Positions 51,162-60,999 of a DNA stretch of 64,000 bases are shown here, one piece after another. The stretch's first letter is position 1. Each line of letters opens with the position of its first letter. Position numbers and translations under genes: made by a program. Source of the stretch: YA12-FULL-51-18 sp041665305. Lineage in GTDB: Bacteria; Elusimicrobiota; Elusimicrobia; Elusimicrobiales; UBA9959. The notes beneath the pieces were generated by a model. That model saw nothing but the letters and a program-made list of their open reading frames with translations, ran no database searches and was not told the DNA's origin. The stretch lies in assembly GCA_041665305.1 (NCBI GenBank), contig JBAYJD010000004.1, forward strand, positions 31,275 to 95,274, given 5' to 3'.

Positions 51162-53369
51162 TCAAAGTTTCATCTTCCGGAGCCTCAGGGAATTCATTAC
51201 CACGGAAACCGAACTTAAAGCCATCGCGCCGCCGGCGAAGTACGGAGGGATGACCAGGCCGAAGGCCGGGTAAAAAACGCCGGCCGCCAGAGGTATCAAT
51301 ACCACATTGTAGGCGAACGCCCAGAGCAGATTCTCCATTATGACCTTACGGATCATCCTGGCGAGCTTTACCGCTTTGGCCACTCCGGAGATCCCGCTGT
51401 GCATGAGCGTGATATCCCCGGCCTTTACGGCGATGTCCGTGCCGGACCTTAGCGCGATCCCTATATCGGCTTCGGAAAGCGCCGCGGCGTCGTTAAAGCC
51501 GTCCCCGACCACGGCGACCTTCCGCCCAAGCGCCTTATGGCGCAGGACGATCTGTCGTTTTTCCTCCGGAAAAACCTCGGCGTAAAATTCGCTTATCCCG
51601 AGGGCCGCCGCCACGGAAGAAACGGCGGCCCGCCTGTCGCCGGAGGCGATCACCGGGATTATGCCCATGGCGCCCAGTTCCCGCACCAGTCCGGCCGCCT
51701 CCGGACGGACGGCGTCGGAAAGCTCGACGTACCCGATAAAGCGTCCGCCGTCGGCGGCGAGCAGCAGCGAAGCGTCTCCGCCCCGGAACTCCTCCTGCAC
51801 CTCGGCCGGCAGTTCTATGCCTTCCTCTATGAACCATTTAGGGCTGCCGGCCCTGATCTCGCGGCCTCGCAGCCTGGCGATTATCCCCTTGCCGGGCACG
51901 GCCTCTATGGCGGACGGGGCTTCATAATCCCGCACGCGGCCTTCCGCGTACAGCCTGACCGCCTGCGCAAAAGGATGTTCGGACTTGGATTCGGCGCTTA
52001 AAAGAAGCGTAAGGAATTCGTCCTCCGGGATCTTCCAGGAGCGCAGTCTGGATACCGTAAGGCGGCTTTCGGTTATGGTGCCCGTCTTGTCGAAGATCAC
52101 CACATCGACTTTGGAGATGCGTTCCAGCACGGAACCGTTGTTGATAAGAATGCCCAGGCCGGCGGCCCGGCCGAAACCGACCGCCACGGCCATAGGCACG
52201 GCCAGCCCCATGGCGCAGGGGCAGGCCACAGCCAGCACCGCGGCGAAAACGTTCACCGCGCGGGGGATATCGGCGTAATAAAGCCATAAGCCCAGCGCCG
52301 TAAAGGCCGTCAGCAGGACGAAAGGCACGAACCAGGCCGAGATGCGGTCCACCAACCGCTGGGTGGAGGTTTTAGCCGCCTGGCTTTCCTCCACCGCTTT
52401 GATGATCTTCATCAGGACCATATCTTCCCCGACCCCGGTGGCGGTGAATTCGAGCGCGCCGGTCTTATTTATGGTCCCCGCGTAAAGTTTGGAGCCGGGC
52501 CCCTTTTCCTGGGGCAGGGACTCGCCGGTCAGGAGCGCCTCGTCCAGGGCGGAGAAGCCGCTCAGGACCTCTCCGTCCACGGGAGTCTGTTCCCCGGGCC
52601 GGAGAGTGAGAATGTCGCCGGGCAGTATTTCCGAGACCCGCAGCAGTTCTTCCTTTCCGTCCCTGAGGCGGCGGGCGAACTTGGGCGCTATCTTAAAAAG
52701 ACCGGAAACGGCGTCCGCGGCCCTGCTCTTTGAGCGGGCCTCAAGCCAGCGCCCGAGATTTATAAAGGTTATCAGCATGGCCGCTTCATGCCACTGGGCA
52801 TGGTAATGCACGGGCATAACGGCGGGGAAGACGGTTATGAACACCCCGTAAAAGAACATTACGCTGGTGCTCAGGGACACGAGCGTGTCCATATCCGCGA
52901 CATGCGCTTTAAGCGAACGGAGAAAGCCCTCGTGAAAATGGGAACCGCACCAGCCCCAGGCGAAGGCGGCGGCTATCATCATGGTATACGGCGAAGAGTC
53001 AAAAATTCCGCCCAGCAGCAGCAACCCCGTGACCGCCGCCGAAACGATGAATTTTTTCAGGAAGTAATATTTTTCCCGCTCCAGTCCGGCCCCCGCTATG
53101 TTCCCCGCCCCGGCCGACGATTCCGAAACGGCGAGAGCCTTGTACCCAAGCTCGGTTATCTTGAGCGTGATCCCCTTTGAGGTAGCGAGCTCGGGATCGT
53201 AGGTAAGAAAAGCGGTCCTGGAAGGAAGATGCACGGAAACCCGCCGGACACCGGGCATCCCGGACAGGCCCTTCTCTATGCGCTGCACACAGGAGGCGCA
53301 ATGGACTCCCTCCAGCGGAATTACCGCTTTCTTCATGATTTTTTCTTCAGGAACGGAGATTGCCGGCAT
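51162..53369 (-). CDS. copA: Copper-transporting P1B-type ATPase
   Basis: A 735-residue pump. N-terminal metal-binding domain GVHCASCVQRIEKGL (CxxC), membrane CPC in VACPCAMGLAVPMA, phosphorylation site DKTGTITES, EHPFAQA, and GDGFNDAAALSEADIGIALRSG hinge. AFAYNVVLIPLAAG and AGGAMALSSVSVV in the last two membrane segments hold the Tyr-Asn and MxxSS ligands of Cu(I) ATPases. It exports copper from the cytoplasm. The first ATG (53369) has AGGA upstream and is used; MKKAVIPLEG at residue 12 is an alternative. Confidence 0.92.
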   Translation of the reverse strand: MPAISVPEEKIMKKAVIPLEGVHCASCVQRIEKGLSGMPGVRRVSVHLPSRTAFLTYDPELATSKGITLKITELGYKALAVSESSAGAGNIAGAGLEREKYYFLKKFIVSAAVTGLLLLGGIFDSSPYTMMIAAAFAWGWCGSHFHEGFLRSLKAHVADMDTLVSLSTSVMFFYGVFITVFPAVMPVHYHAQWHEAAMLITFINLGRWLEARSKSRAADAVSGLFKIAPKFARRLRDGKEELLRVSEILPGDILTLRPGEQTPVDGEVLSGFSALDEALLTGESLPQEKGPGSKLYAGTINKTGALEFTATGVGEDMVLMKIIKAVEESQAAKTSTQRLVDRISAWFVPFVLLTAFTALGLWLYYADIPRAVNVFAAVLAVACPCAMGLAVPMAVAVGFGRAAGLGILINNGSVLERISKVDVVIFDKTGTITESRLTVSRLRSWKIPEDEFLTLLLSAESKSEHPFAQAVRLYAEGRVRDYEAPSAIEAVPGKGIIARLRGREIRAGSPKWFIEEGIELPAEVQEEFRGGDASLLLAADGGRFIGYVELSDAVRPEAAGLVRELGAMGIIPVIASGDRRAAVSSVAAALGISEFYAEVFPEEKRQIVLRHKALGRKVAVVGDGFNDAAALSEADIGIALRSGTDIAVKAGDITLMHSGISGVAKAVKLARMIRKVIMENLLWAFAYNVVLIPLAAGVFYPAFGLVIPPYFAGGAMALSSVSVVMNSLRLRKMKL

Positions 53370-53388
53370 AATTCATCCTGGATCGGGT

Positions 53389-54264
53389 TCAGCTTTTTAT
53401 GTGAAGCAGCCACGCTTTTTCCAGATCGCCGGGTTTTTTCCAGAGGTTCGGGAACGCGTCTCCGATGGCGGCATCCGTGGCGGCCCCGGCTTTCAGGCTG
53501 GTGATAAAACTAGAGAATCCCAGCGTGCTGCCTTCGTTTATCATATAAGCGACCACGGAATACGCCTGGGCGTACCAGCGCTCTACCGAGCCGATCTGCT
53601 CGCTCTGCGGGGCCAGGTTGATCATCTGCGCGAAAGGGATCGGATTGGGCGCGACCTGCGAAACCAGCCGTTGGTTGTAGACGGCCTGGGAGGCGGCGGA
53701 GGCGCGGGTCTCTTCGTATACCGCCAGGCCTTCATTGATCCATTTAAGGTTCACGCTGTTGGCCGGCCCCATGAACTCGTTGAAGATAAGGTGCGTCATT
53801 TCGTGCGCGAGCGTGCCCGCCGCTCCTTCCGACTCGTACACCAGTATGGCGTTGCCGTACGACAACCCGCCCGACCACTCGGGCTGGTTGGTCTTCTTCC
53901 GGTATTCGTCCGCGTCCTTATAGACGACTATGTTGTAAGGTTTGGCCGGAGCGAACGAATAAAGCCCCACATCGCTCATCACGCGGCTGTAGTTCGCCTC
54001 GCAGATCACGGAATACGCGACCGCCGTTTCGCTGGAATAAGCTTTTACCATGAAATGAGCGCTCTCATAGGTCTTGTAGCCCGGGGCAAGGCCGGCATAC
54101 GGCGGTTCGGTCGCCTGCGTGACGGGCGAAGCGGCGGCCATGCTCTTTAATGTTTCTTCGGGCAGGGGCACGCAGCCCGCCGTAAAAAGGCACAGGGCCG
54201 CGAAAACGCAAAGACGCGGCGCCGGGGCGGTTCCGATGATCCTGCAATTTTGCGTCTTTGCCAT
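53389..54264 (-). CDS. Lipoprotein zinc metallopeptidase (peptidase MA-like)
   Basis: A 291-residue protein with a lipoprotein signal (LCVFAALCLFTAGC, lipobox TAGC). TLAHEMTHLIFNEF has HExxH, and WINEGLAVYEE about 25 residues later has the third zinc ligand Glu, as in gluzincins of the peptidase MA group. It is anchored in a membrane facing the periplasm. The ATG at 54264 with GGGAGGTCAAT upstream is selected. It lies between copA and the GT-C gene; substrate unknown. Confidence 0.83.
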   Translation of the reverse strand: MAKTQNCRIIGTAPAPRLCVFAALCLFTAGCVPLPEETLKSMAAASPVTQATEPPYAGLAPGYKTYESAHFMVKAYSSETAVAYSVICEANYSRVMSDVGLYSFAPAKPYNIVVYKDADEYRKKTNQPEWSGGLSYGNAILVYESEGAAGTLAHEMTHLIFNEFMGPANSVNLKWINEGLAVYEETRASAASQAVYNQRLVSQVAPNPIPFAQMINLAPQSEQIGSVERWYAQAYSVVAYMINEGSTLGFSSFITSLKAGAATDAAIGDAFPNLWKKPGDLEKAWLLHIKS

Positions 54265-54300
54265 ATTGACCTCCCTGACACCCCGGTCCATGCGCGGCTT

Positions 54301-56466
54301 TTACGAAATTTCCAGCATCTGATTGTTCATGCTTATGCGGCTGAACCGGAGGCGATAAGGCAGGCCGGACAGGTCATACCTGAACCGGAGCATCTCCAGC
54401 AGGAAGCCGGGCATATCATAATCGCCGTAAGCGAAATCCTTCAGCCGGAGCTCCAGTTCCGGCGGCTTCGCCGAAAGCGCCAGTTCCCAGTATACGGGGG
54501 TTCCTTTGCGTTCGCCGCTGATCGTGATCGTCTTGTCCAGCTTAACCTCTATTTTTTTCAGACCGCCGTATTTGCCGGTCAGATACCGTTCTATGGCGTA
54601 GTTGGTGATCCTCGCCGAAACGATCCTGACGGTATCGGCGCCGGTCACCCGGATACCGGCGACGCCGCCAGCCTCCGAAAAACAGGAAAAACCGGTTATC
54701 TCGATATCCAGGCCGTATATGTCGAAATCACCAAGCATGGCGTAAGGGGAAAAGAATTCCGCCCTGGCGTAAACGCCCCGCGCCGGATCAAAACCGGAAA
54801 GTTCGAGGGAACCGTCCTCCATAAAAATCCCCCCCAGATCGAGCTTATGGACGGGATATTTTCCGGGCGGAATGGGAGGCCCGGAGACCGGCCTTTTAGC
54901 GTAAATAACGAGTTGTGAAAGATCCGACAGATTGAATGCGGCCGTACTGAAGAAAACCTTTGAGAACCAGGGCCGGGAGATCTCCCGCGCCAAAGCGTTC
55001 GAACCGCCCGGCTTGATCGTCCCGAAAGCGGCGGTTTTATAGGCCACGAAATCAGCCAGGCCGAGCGTGCCGGGCTGGTAGGCCGCGAACTTTATACCGG
55101 TCCTGTCCGTCACATCCGAGAGCCCGGCGAGGTTCGCGTGGCTGAAGCTTTCGTCTTCGTCCGCGCCCGCAAGCGCCACCATGGCGGTCTTCCGTCCGGC
55201 GGTCCTGGACTTAATTTCGGCCATAAGTTTCGGCATCATGTATTGCCCCCCGGAAGGCCTTGGGAGGCCGGCGACGCGCGCGCGGCCCAGGAAAAACGGT
55301 CCCACCAGCCCGGACTGGTTGACCAGCAGGAAGGCCAGGGCCAGGCCCGTCAAGTATGCGCGCACCCGGCCGGGCGTCATCACCGCCACCGCCAAAGCCA
55401 GGGGCAGCAGCGCCGGATACATATATTCGGTCCGGCCCGCGAACAGGAAATAAACCGCCGCGAAAGGGACCCAGAACCAGGCGGCGACTATTTTCTTGGA
55501 GGAATACGGCATGAAGACGGAAAAATACATCCAGACCAGGGCGATGGCCCCGAGAAGAAAGAGCGGAAGTCCGGCGGCCCCGGAAAGGCTTACCAGGTAA
55601 AGCCATAAGCCCGGCCTGAAAACCGCGGGCGCGGTGGAACCGGCATAATATTTAAGCGCCCAGGAAACGGAGGCGAAAGCGTACCAGGGCAGGGCCAGGA
55701 CCGCGCCGGGCAGCAGCCCCCTTAGAATGGGCCAGCTTGACAACCGGCCCGAAAGGCCGCTCACCATAAAGGGGACCAGCGGCAGCATGTAGACCCAGAA
55801 CATGGTGTCCGCTAAAAAACCGATGCCGAAAAAAATGCCGCATAGGGTGCTCCACTCCGGGTATTCGAATTCCTCCGAATTTATATAGGCCGCGTAGGCC
55901 GCCGCGGCCAGCGCCATGGAGGCCAGGCTGTGGACGGGATGCCTGGCGGATTCCAGGACGAACGGCAGCGCCGCGACAAAACAGGCGCCGAGCCAGCCGG
56001 ATTTGTTGTTCCGGTTTTTTTTGACGGCGGTGAAAACGGCCAGGGTCAGCCCCGTCAGGTAAAAACTGTTGACGAGGATCATGGCCCAATTGAGATCGGA
56101 GGTGACGAACTTCAGAACCGGCACGAAGGTGAGATAATAGAGCGGCGGCACCGGCGCGGCGCCGAAACCGCCCGAAAGCGGCACGAAAATATTCCACACG
56201 CCTCCGGACCTGAAATGCTCCACGGCCGCGGACACCATCTGAAACCCCGCGGCATCCGCGGCGGTGAATAAATATCCCTGCCGCAGCACCCACTGGGCGG
56301 TAAGAATGGACGCGAAAAGCCCCACGGCAAAGGCCCCGGCCAGGCCCTTAACAAGACTCTCCCGCTCCCGGACCACCAGTTCCTTTTCGAACAGGATGCT
56401 TTCAAACGACATCCTGTTGGCCAGGAATCTTTTGCGCCAGCCGGAAAGTTCTTTTTGTTCGGTCAT
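54301..56466 (-). CDS. GT-C membrane glycosyltransferase fused to an LmeA/DUF2993-like C-terminal domain
   Basis: A 721-residue protein. Residues about 45-420 carry around ten hydrophobic segments with the layout of Dol-P-mannose-dependent (GT39/GT83) transferases: a first periplasmic loop with AADAAGFQMVSAAVEHF, and RHPVHSLASMALAAAAY. The last 200 residues are soluble and beta-rich (KKIEVKLDKTITISGE, KPPELELRLKDFAYGDYDMPG, LPYRLRFSRISMNNQMLEI), resembling the LmeA-like phospholipid-binding DUF2993 family. It may glycosylate a periplasmic acceptor using a lipid-linked sugar. I do not know this fusion from characterised proteins; both assignments are by pattern. Confidence 0.65.
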   Translation of the reverse strand: MTEQKELSGWRKRFLANRMSFESILFEKELVVRERESLVKGLAGAFAVGLFASILTAQWVLRQGYLFTAADAAGFQMVSAAVEHFRSGGVWNIFVPLSGGFGAAPVPPLYYLTFVPVLKFVTSDLNWAMILVNSFYLTGLTLAVFTAVKKNRNNKSGWLGACFVAALPFVLESARHPVHSLASMALAAAAYAAYINSEEFEYPEWSTLCGIFFGIGFLADTMFWVYMLPLVPFMVSGLSGRLSSWPILRGLLPGAVLALPWYAFASVSWALKYYAGSTAPAVFRPGLWLYLVSLSGAAGLPLFLLGAIALVWMYFSVFMPYSSKKIVAAWFWVPFAAVYFLFAGRTEYMYPALLPLALAVAVMTPGRVRAYLTGLALAFLLVNQSGLVGPFFLGRARVAGLPRPSGGQYMMPKLMAEIKSRTAGRKTAMVALAGADEDESFSHANLAGLSDVTDRTGIKFAAYQPGTLGLADFVAYKTAAFGTIKPGGSNALAREISRPWFSKVFFSTAAFNLSDLSQLVIYAKRPVSGPPIPPGKYPVHKLDLGGIFMEDGSLELSGFDPARGVYARAEFFSPYAMLGDFDIYGLDIEITGFSCFSEAGGVAGIRVTGADTVRIVSARITNYAIERYLTGKYGGLKKIEVKLDKTITISGERKGTPVYWELALSAKPPELELRLKDFAYGDYDMPGFLLEMLRFRYDLSGLPYRLRFSRISMNNQMLEIS

Positions 56467-56505
56467 AAGTTGTCCCGTTGGAAACGGCTCAGCTTACCGC
56501 ATGAT

Positions 56506-56529
56506 TACTCCGCCCTAAAGGGCGGGGTA
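56506..56529. repeat. IS200/IS605-end-like GC hairpin between genes
   Basis: In the 80-bp gap between the GT-C gene and the TPR lipoprotein gene, TACTCCGCCCT and AGGGCGGGGTA form an 11-bp stem (one G-T pair) with a 2-base loop. The sequence is like the hairpin ends of IS200/IS605 elements. No transposase is adjacent. It is followed by no T-run on the coding side. Confidence 0.45.
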
Positions 56530-56546
56530 TGGTAAAAAATTTTTAA

Positions 56547-57524
56547 TCACCGCACTTCCAAAACGCTTTGTTTCTTACGACGCTTCGGCGCGGACATGCG
56601 CGCCGGAGCGGGATGGTCAAGAAGGGCCAGTCTGGCCCGATAGAAAACGCCGTTGGCGGGGTCGAGAGACAGGGCCTTGGCGTAACTTTCACGCGCCGCC
56701 GGCATGTCCTTCAGAAGCGCGCAAAGATCGCCTTTTAAAAGCCAGGCGCGCGCGTAGGACGGAGAGGTTTGCAGCGTCCGCTCCAGGCCGGCCAGCGCGT
56801 CCGCGAGGCGGCCGGCCTTAAAAACCGCCAGGGCGCGCCAGTAGCCGTAGGCCGCGGCGCCGGGCTTGAGCCGCGCGGCTTTTTCAAGATCGTCCGCGGC
56901 GCCGGCATAATCTTTTGTATCGTATCTGAGCCGGCCGCGCTCGAACCATACCGCCGCAGCCGCGGGACCGGCGTTCAGCAGCAGATCCAGGTCTCCGAAC
57001 GCCGCCGCCGGGTCGCCGAGCTTGATGGAAACCAAAGCGCGCTGATACCTTGCCAGCCCGAGTCCCGGATCCAGCTGTATGGCCCTGGAAAGGTCGCTTC
57101 CGGCGCCGGCATAGTCGGAAAGTTTATAACGGGCTATGCCGCGGTTAAGGTAAGCCTGAGCATAGGAGGGATCTGCGTCCAGGGCGGACGACAGATGCTT
57201 GACGGCTTCCGCATACTCTCCCGCGTCCAGATACAGCGCGGCAAGGTTATTGCGGGCCGGACCGTAGGAGGGGTCCAGCTCTATGGCCCTGCGATAGTCG
57301 TACGCGGCCTTCTGCTTGTCCCCCAGTTTCTCATAGACCATTGCGCGGGAGGTGAGCGCTTCCGGATACCGCTTCTTAAGCAGTATGGCCCTGTTATACA
57401 TTTCTACGGATTCCATGGCCCGGCCGGACAAAGCCAGGCGGTTTCCCCGCTCGAAATAATATTCCGGCGCCCTGTTGCAGGCGGCCGCTAAAAGGACCAA
57501 AATAAGAACGAGCTCATGCTTCAT
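56547..57524 (-). CDS. TPR-repeat lipoprotein
   Basis: A 325-residue protein with a lipobox (LILVLLAAACNRAP) and about eight TPR units (for example YYFERGNRLALSGRAMESVEMY, split in the TPR pattern; YRRAIELDPSYGPARNNLAALYL likewise; YAQAYLNRGIARYKLSDYAGA). It should be membrane-anchored and mediate protein contacts. It overlaps lspA, whose enzyme would process its signal peptide, by 4 bp. Confidence 0.85.
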   Translation of the reverse strand: MKHELVLILVLLAAACNRAPEYYFERGNRLALSGRAMESVEMYNRAILLKKRYPEALTSRAMVYEKLGDKQKAAYDYRRAIELDPSYGPARNNLAALYLDAGEYAEAVKHLSSALDADPSYAQAYLNRGIARYKLSDYAGAGSDLSRAIQLDPGLGLARYQRALVSIKLGDPAAAFGDLDLLLNAGPAAAAVWFERGRLRYDTKDYAGAADDLEKAARLKPGAAAYGYWRALAVFKAGRLADALAGLERTLQTSPSYARAWLLKGDLCALLKDMPAARESYAKALSLDPANGVFYRARLALLDHPAPARMSAPKRRKKQSVLEVR

Positions 57525-58033
57525 AAAGTTCGGGAACCGGCGGTCTCGCAGCCCCCGGTCCTCATGCCTAAGGTCAAAAGGACCGCACCGGCCGTTATCG
57601 CGCTGTCGGCGATGTTAAAGACCGCCGGGAAAAAAGAAAGATCGAAAAAATCCACCACAAAACCGTAAGCCAGCCTGTCGTAAAGATTCCCCAGGGCCCC
57701 GCCCAGCACCAGAGCGAGGCCCGCTGAAACGGCCGGGCCGCGCCCGGAACACTTCCGCCTGAAAACAAGCAGGGCCGCGATAAGTACCGCGGAAAAAACT
57801 ATAAAAAAATCATTGCTGTCCCTGAACATGCCGAAAGCCACGCCGGTATTCTCGACATAAGTGAGCTTGAAAAAAGGCAGGACCGGCTCCGATCCGGGAT
57901 ACAGATATTTGAGGACCAGCGTCTTGGACAGGCGGTCCAGAAAAAAAACAGCCAGGATCAGCGCCGGATCGAGCGCCCTGATAAAAAGGCCCGGCTGCGC
58001 CGTGGTTTCGCGGACATGCTTGAATATACCCAT
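57521..58033 (-). CDS. lspA: Signal peptidase II (prolipoprotein peptidase)
   Basis: A 170-residue membrane protein with four hydrophobic segments: LILAVFFLDRLSKTLV, VENTGVAFGMF, LVLGGALGNLYDRLAYGFVVDF (catalytic Asp) and VFNIADSAITAGAVLL (second Asp). It removes lipoprotein signal peptides. It follows ileS by 10 bp, the usual ileS-lspA order, and overlaps the TPR lipoprotein gene by 4 bp. Confidence 0.95.
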   Translation of the reverse strand: MGIFKHVRETTAQPGLFIRALDPALILAVFFLDRLSKTLVLKYLYPGSEPVLPFFKLTYVENTGVAFGMFRDSNDFFIVFSAVLIAALLVFRRKCSGRGPAVSAGLALVLGGALGNLYDRLAYGFVVDFFDLSFFPAVFNIADSAITAGAVLLTLGMRTGGCETAGSRTL

Positions 58034-58043
58034 AAACTCCGGT

Positions 58044-60860
58044 TCAGCTCTTAAGGAGCGCTTCGGCGCAGCGGCCGCAGACTCCGGCGTGCTGCGGGCC
58101 GTGCGCGCCTATATCCGTCGTCCACCGCCAGCACCTCGGGCACTTGTCGCCGCCCGCATGTTCCACCCGCACTTCCAGTTCCCCGGCGCCCGGGTCGAAC
58201 TCCAGCGCGCAGGCTGAAACGATCAGCACCTGGGGCCAGAAAGGCAGGGTCTCCGAAAGGAACTTGTTCATGCCGGGGCTGGAAGTACGGAACACAACGC
58301 CGGCTTCGAGCGAAGAGCCCACCACGCCCTCGCGGCGGCGCTCCTCTATGGCCTTGGTGACGGTTTCGCGCAGGGCCATGATGCGCGCCCATTTTTCCCC
58401 CAGCGCGCGGTCCAGCCGCGAAGCGGGAAATTGCGGATAATCGGCCAGGAAAACGCTTTCCTCAGCGCCCGGCGCGATCTCGGACCTGAACGCCTGCCAG
58501 CCTTCTTCGGCCGTGAACGACAAGACGGGGCTTATCAGCTTCAGCACGGCGCACAGGATGTCATAAAGAGCCGTCTGCGCCGACCGTCTTTCCAGGGAAT
58601 CGGCGCTGTAAGTGTACAGGCGGTCCTTAAGGGCGTCCAGGTAAAACGCCGAAAGGTCGAGGATGCAGAAATCCGTTACGGCGCGGATAGCCTGCCTGAA
58701 CTCGAAGGCCTCGTAATGCTTCCGGACCGCGGCGGAAACCTCGGCCAGCCGCATAAGCATATAGCGGTCAGGTTCAAGAAGCCGGGCTTCCTCAAGCTTG
58801 TTTTCCGGTTTAAACCCGTTCAGATTCCCCAGCAGATAACGGATGGTGTTGCGGATCTTGCGGTAGGTATCGATGGGCCCGGCCAGGATCTTCTCGGAAA
58901 TGCGCACATCCTCCGAATAATCGCACAAGGCGACCCACAGACGCAGGATCTCGGCGCCGTACTTGGAGATCACTTCCTGCGGGGACACGACATTGCCGGC
59001 GGATTTATGCATGGCGCGGCCGTTCTCATCCAACACCATGCCGTGGGTCAGCACGGCGCGGAACGGCGGTTCCCCCAGCAGGGCCACCGACGGGATAAGC
59101 GAGGTCTGGAACCAGCCGCGGTGCTGATCGGAACCCTCCAGATACAGGTCGACGGGCAGGAAGTTCCCAGGACCGAGCATCCCGTTCTTCACCACGGCGT
59201 ACCAGCTGACGCCGGAATCCAGCCAGACATCCAGGATATCCTTTTCTTTGGAGAATTCCGTTCCGCCGCAGGAACATTTATGCCCCGGCCCCATCAGTTT
59301 TTCAACGGGCTCTGAAAACCAGAAATCGCTGCCTTCGGCGTAAACGCGCTCTTCCATGCGTTTGAGGAAGGCGGAGTCGGTCCGGACCTTGCCGCATTCC
59401 TTGCAATACACCGCTATTACCGGCGTGCCCCAGTAGCGCTGGCGCGACAGGCACCAGTCTGGACGGGTTTTAAGCATGCCGATCATGCGGTCATGTCCGG
59501 TCTCCGGCAGCCAGCGCACGCCGTCGGCGGCCTTCATAAGCTTGCCGCGAAGGCCGTTCAGGTCCACTTTAAGGAACCACTGTTCGGTGGCGCGGAAGAT
59601 CACGGGCTGTTTGCAGCGCCAGCAGTGCGGGTAGCTGTGCTCTATCTTTTTGTGGCCCAGCAGAAGTCCGTCGGCCCGCAGGGTTTCCACGACCTTATCG
59701 TTGGCTTCAAAAACCTTCAGGCCCTCGAAGATCCCCGCGTCGGAATTGAACCTGCCGTCTTCCTTGACTGGGCAGAAGATGTCCAGGCCCCATTTCTTGC
59801 CGGCGTGAAAATCTTCCTCGCCATGCCCCGGGGCGATATGCACGATCCCGGTGCCGGTGGACATATCCACGAAATCGGTAGAGATGATAGTTCTGGGGAA
59901 ACGGCGGCTCTCCGGCAAATGCGCCGCAAGGCAATGTCCGTACTTCAGGCCCACCAGCTTTTCACCGGATATCAGCCCGCCTTTGGAGGCGTTAAGGCCG
60001 GTCTCGGCCAGGAAAGCGTCAGCAAGTTTGTCGGCCACTACCAGACATTCCCCGTCCGCGTCCAGCAGGCGGTAGTTTTCTTCTTTCGAAACGGCGGCCG
60101 CCATGTTGGACGGCAGCGTCCATGGCGTGGTGGTCCAGATCACGATGGCAGCCCGGCCCGGAGCCGCGGCGCCGAAAAGGCCGGACGGAGGGTCCTGGAG
60201 CGGGAATTTAACATAGATGGACGGCGAGGTCTTGTCCTTGTATTCCACCTCGGCGTCGGCCAGGGCGGTCTCGCAGGAAACGCACCAGTAAATGGTCTTC
60301 TTATCGCGATGGATGTAGCCTTTCTCCATCAGTTCGCGGAAAGCCCTTATTACCGTGCCCTCGTAGGCGTTGGACATGGTGATATACGGTTTATCCCAGG
60401 CGGCGAACACCCCCAGCCGCTTAAAGCCCTCGCGCTGGATGTCTAGAAACCGCCCGGCGAAATCGCGCGCGCTGCGCCGGAAAGCGGGGACATCCTCTAT
60501 GTGACGCTTCCCCATCTTCATTTCTTTCAGAAGCGCCTGCTCGATCGGAAGGCCGTGGCAGTCCCAGCCGGGCACATAAGGGGAGTAGTAGCCCATCAGG
60601 GTATGGGACTTCACCACGATATCCTTCAGGATCTTATTGAGCGAGGTGCCTATATGCAAAGGACCGTTGGCGTACGGGGGACCGTCATGCAGGATAAAAG
60701 GCTTGGCTGCGCGGCGCTTTTCAAGCATTTTGCCGTAAAGGTCCATTTTAGCCCAGGCCTCAAGAATACCGGGTTCTTTCTTAGCAAGGTCCCCCCGCAT
60801 AGAGAAAGAAGTATTAGGCAGGAAAACCGTCTTGGAATAGTCCGCATTTTCAATAGTCAT
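58044..60860 (-). CDS. ileS: Isoleucyl-tRNA synthetase
   Basis: A 938-residue class I synthetase: PPYANGPLHIGTSLNKILKD holds the HIGH-type motif, MHKSAGNVVSP the KMSKS-type motif, the editing domain has VIWTTTPWTLPSN, and the C-terminal zinc site is CPRCWRW and CGRC. Full bacterial length. It charges tRNA-Ile. It precedes lspA; the start faces the RAYT island on the other strand. Confidence 0.97.
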   Translation of the reverse strand: MTIENADYSKTVFLPNTSFSMRGDLAKKEPGILEAWAKMDLYGKMLEKRRAAKPFILHDGPPYANGPLHIGTSLNKILKDIVVKSHTLMGYYSPYVPGWDCHGLPIEQALLKEMKMGKRHIEDVPAFRRSARDFAGRFLDIQREGFKRLGVFAAWDKPYITMSNAYEGTVIRAFRELMEKGYIHRDKKTIYWCVSCETALADAEVEYKDKTSPSIYVKFPLQDPPSGLFGAAAPGRAAIVIWTTTPWTLPSNMAAAVSKEENYRLLDADGECLVVADKLADAFLAETGLNASKGGLISGEKLVGLKYGHCLAAHLPESRRFPRTIISTDFVDMSTGTGIVHIAPGHGEEDFHAGKKWGLDIFCPVKEDGRFNSDAGIFEGLKVFEANDKVVETLRADGLLLGHKKIEHSYPHCWRCKQPVIFRATEQWFLKVDLNGLRGKLMKAADGVRWLPETGHDRMIGMLKTRPDWCLSRQRYWGTPVIAVYCKECGKVRTDSAFLKRMEERVYAEGSDFWFSEPVEKLMGPGHKCSCGGTEFSKEKDILDVWLDSGVSWYAVVKNGMLGPGNFLPVDLYLEGSDQHRGWFQTSLIPSVALLGEPPFRAVLTHGMVLDENGRAMHKSAGNVVSPQEVISKYGAEILRLWVALCDYSEDVRISEKILAGPIDTYRKIRNTIRYLLGNLNGFKPENKLEEARLLEPDRYMLMRLAEVSAAVRKHYEAFEFRQAIRAVTDFCILDLSAFYLDALKDRLYTYSADSLERRSAQTALYDILCAVLKLISPVLSFTAEEGWQAFRSEIAPGAEESVFLADYPQFPASRLDRALGEKWARIMALRETVTKAIEERRREGVVGSSLEAGVVFRTSSPGMNKFLSETLPFWPQVLIVSACALEFDPGAGELEVRVEHAGGDKCPRCWRWTTDIGAHGPQHAGVCGRCAEALLKS

Positions 60861-60908
60861 TTATAGCACCCTCGCGCGTTATGAATCAACCTGAATTATA
60901 CTAAATAA

Positions 60909-60975
60909 AAAAGGAGCCAGCCTCCTTTTGGGCATTTTTGAACTAAAAACATCAAAAAGGAGGCTGGCTCCTTTT
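60909..60975. repeat. Pair of inverted REP palindromes upstream of the RAYT gene
   Basis: Two 21-bp units, 60909-60929 and 60955-60975, are exact reverse complements (core GGAGCCAGCCTCC / GGAGGCTGGCTCC). Each unit is itself an imperfect palindrome. Separated by 25 bases, they form a REPIN-like pair. Confidence 0.85.
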
Positions 60976-60999
60976 GACTCTTTTTGAGTTTTTTTGTGC

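Noticed and set aside
60909..60929. REP unit considered as the ileS promoter hairpin or a T-box
   Set aside because: No T-box conserved sequence or specifier loop is visible, and the identical units flank the RAYT gene, which explains them better.
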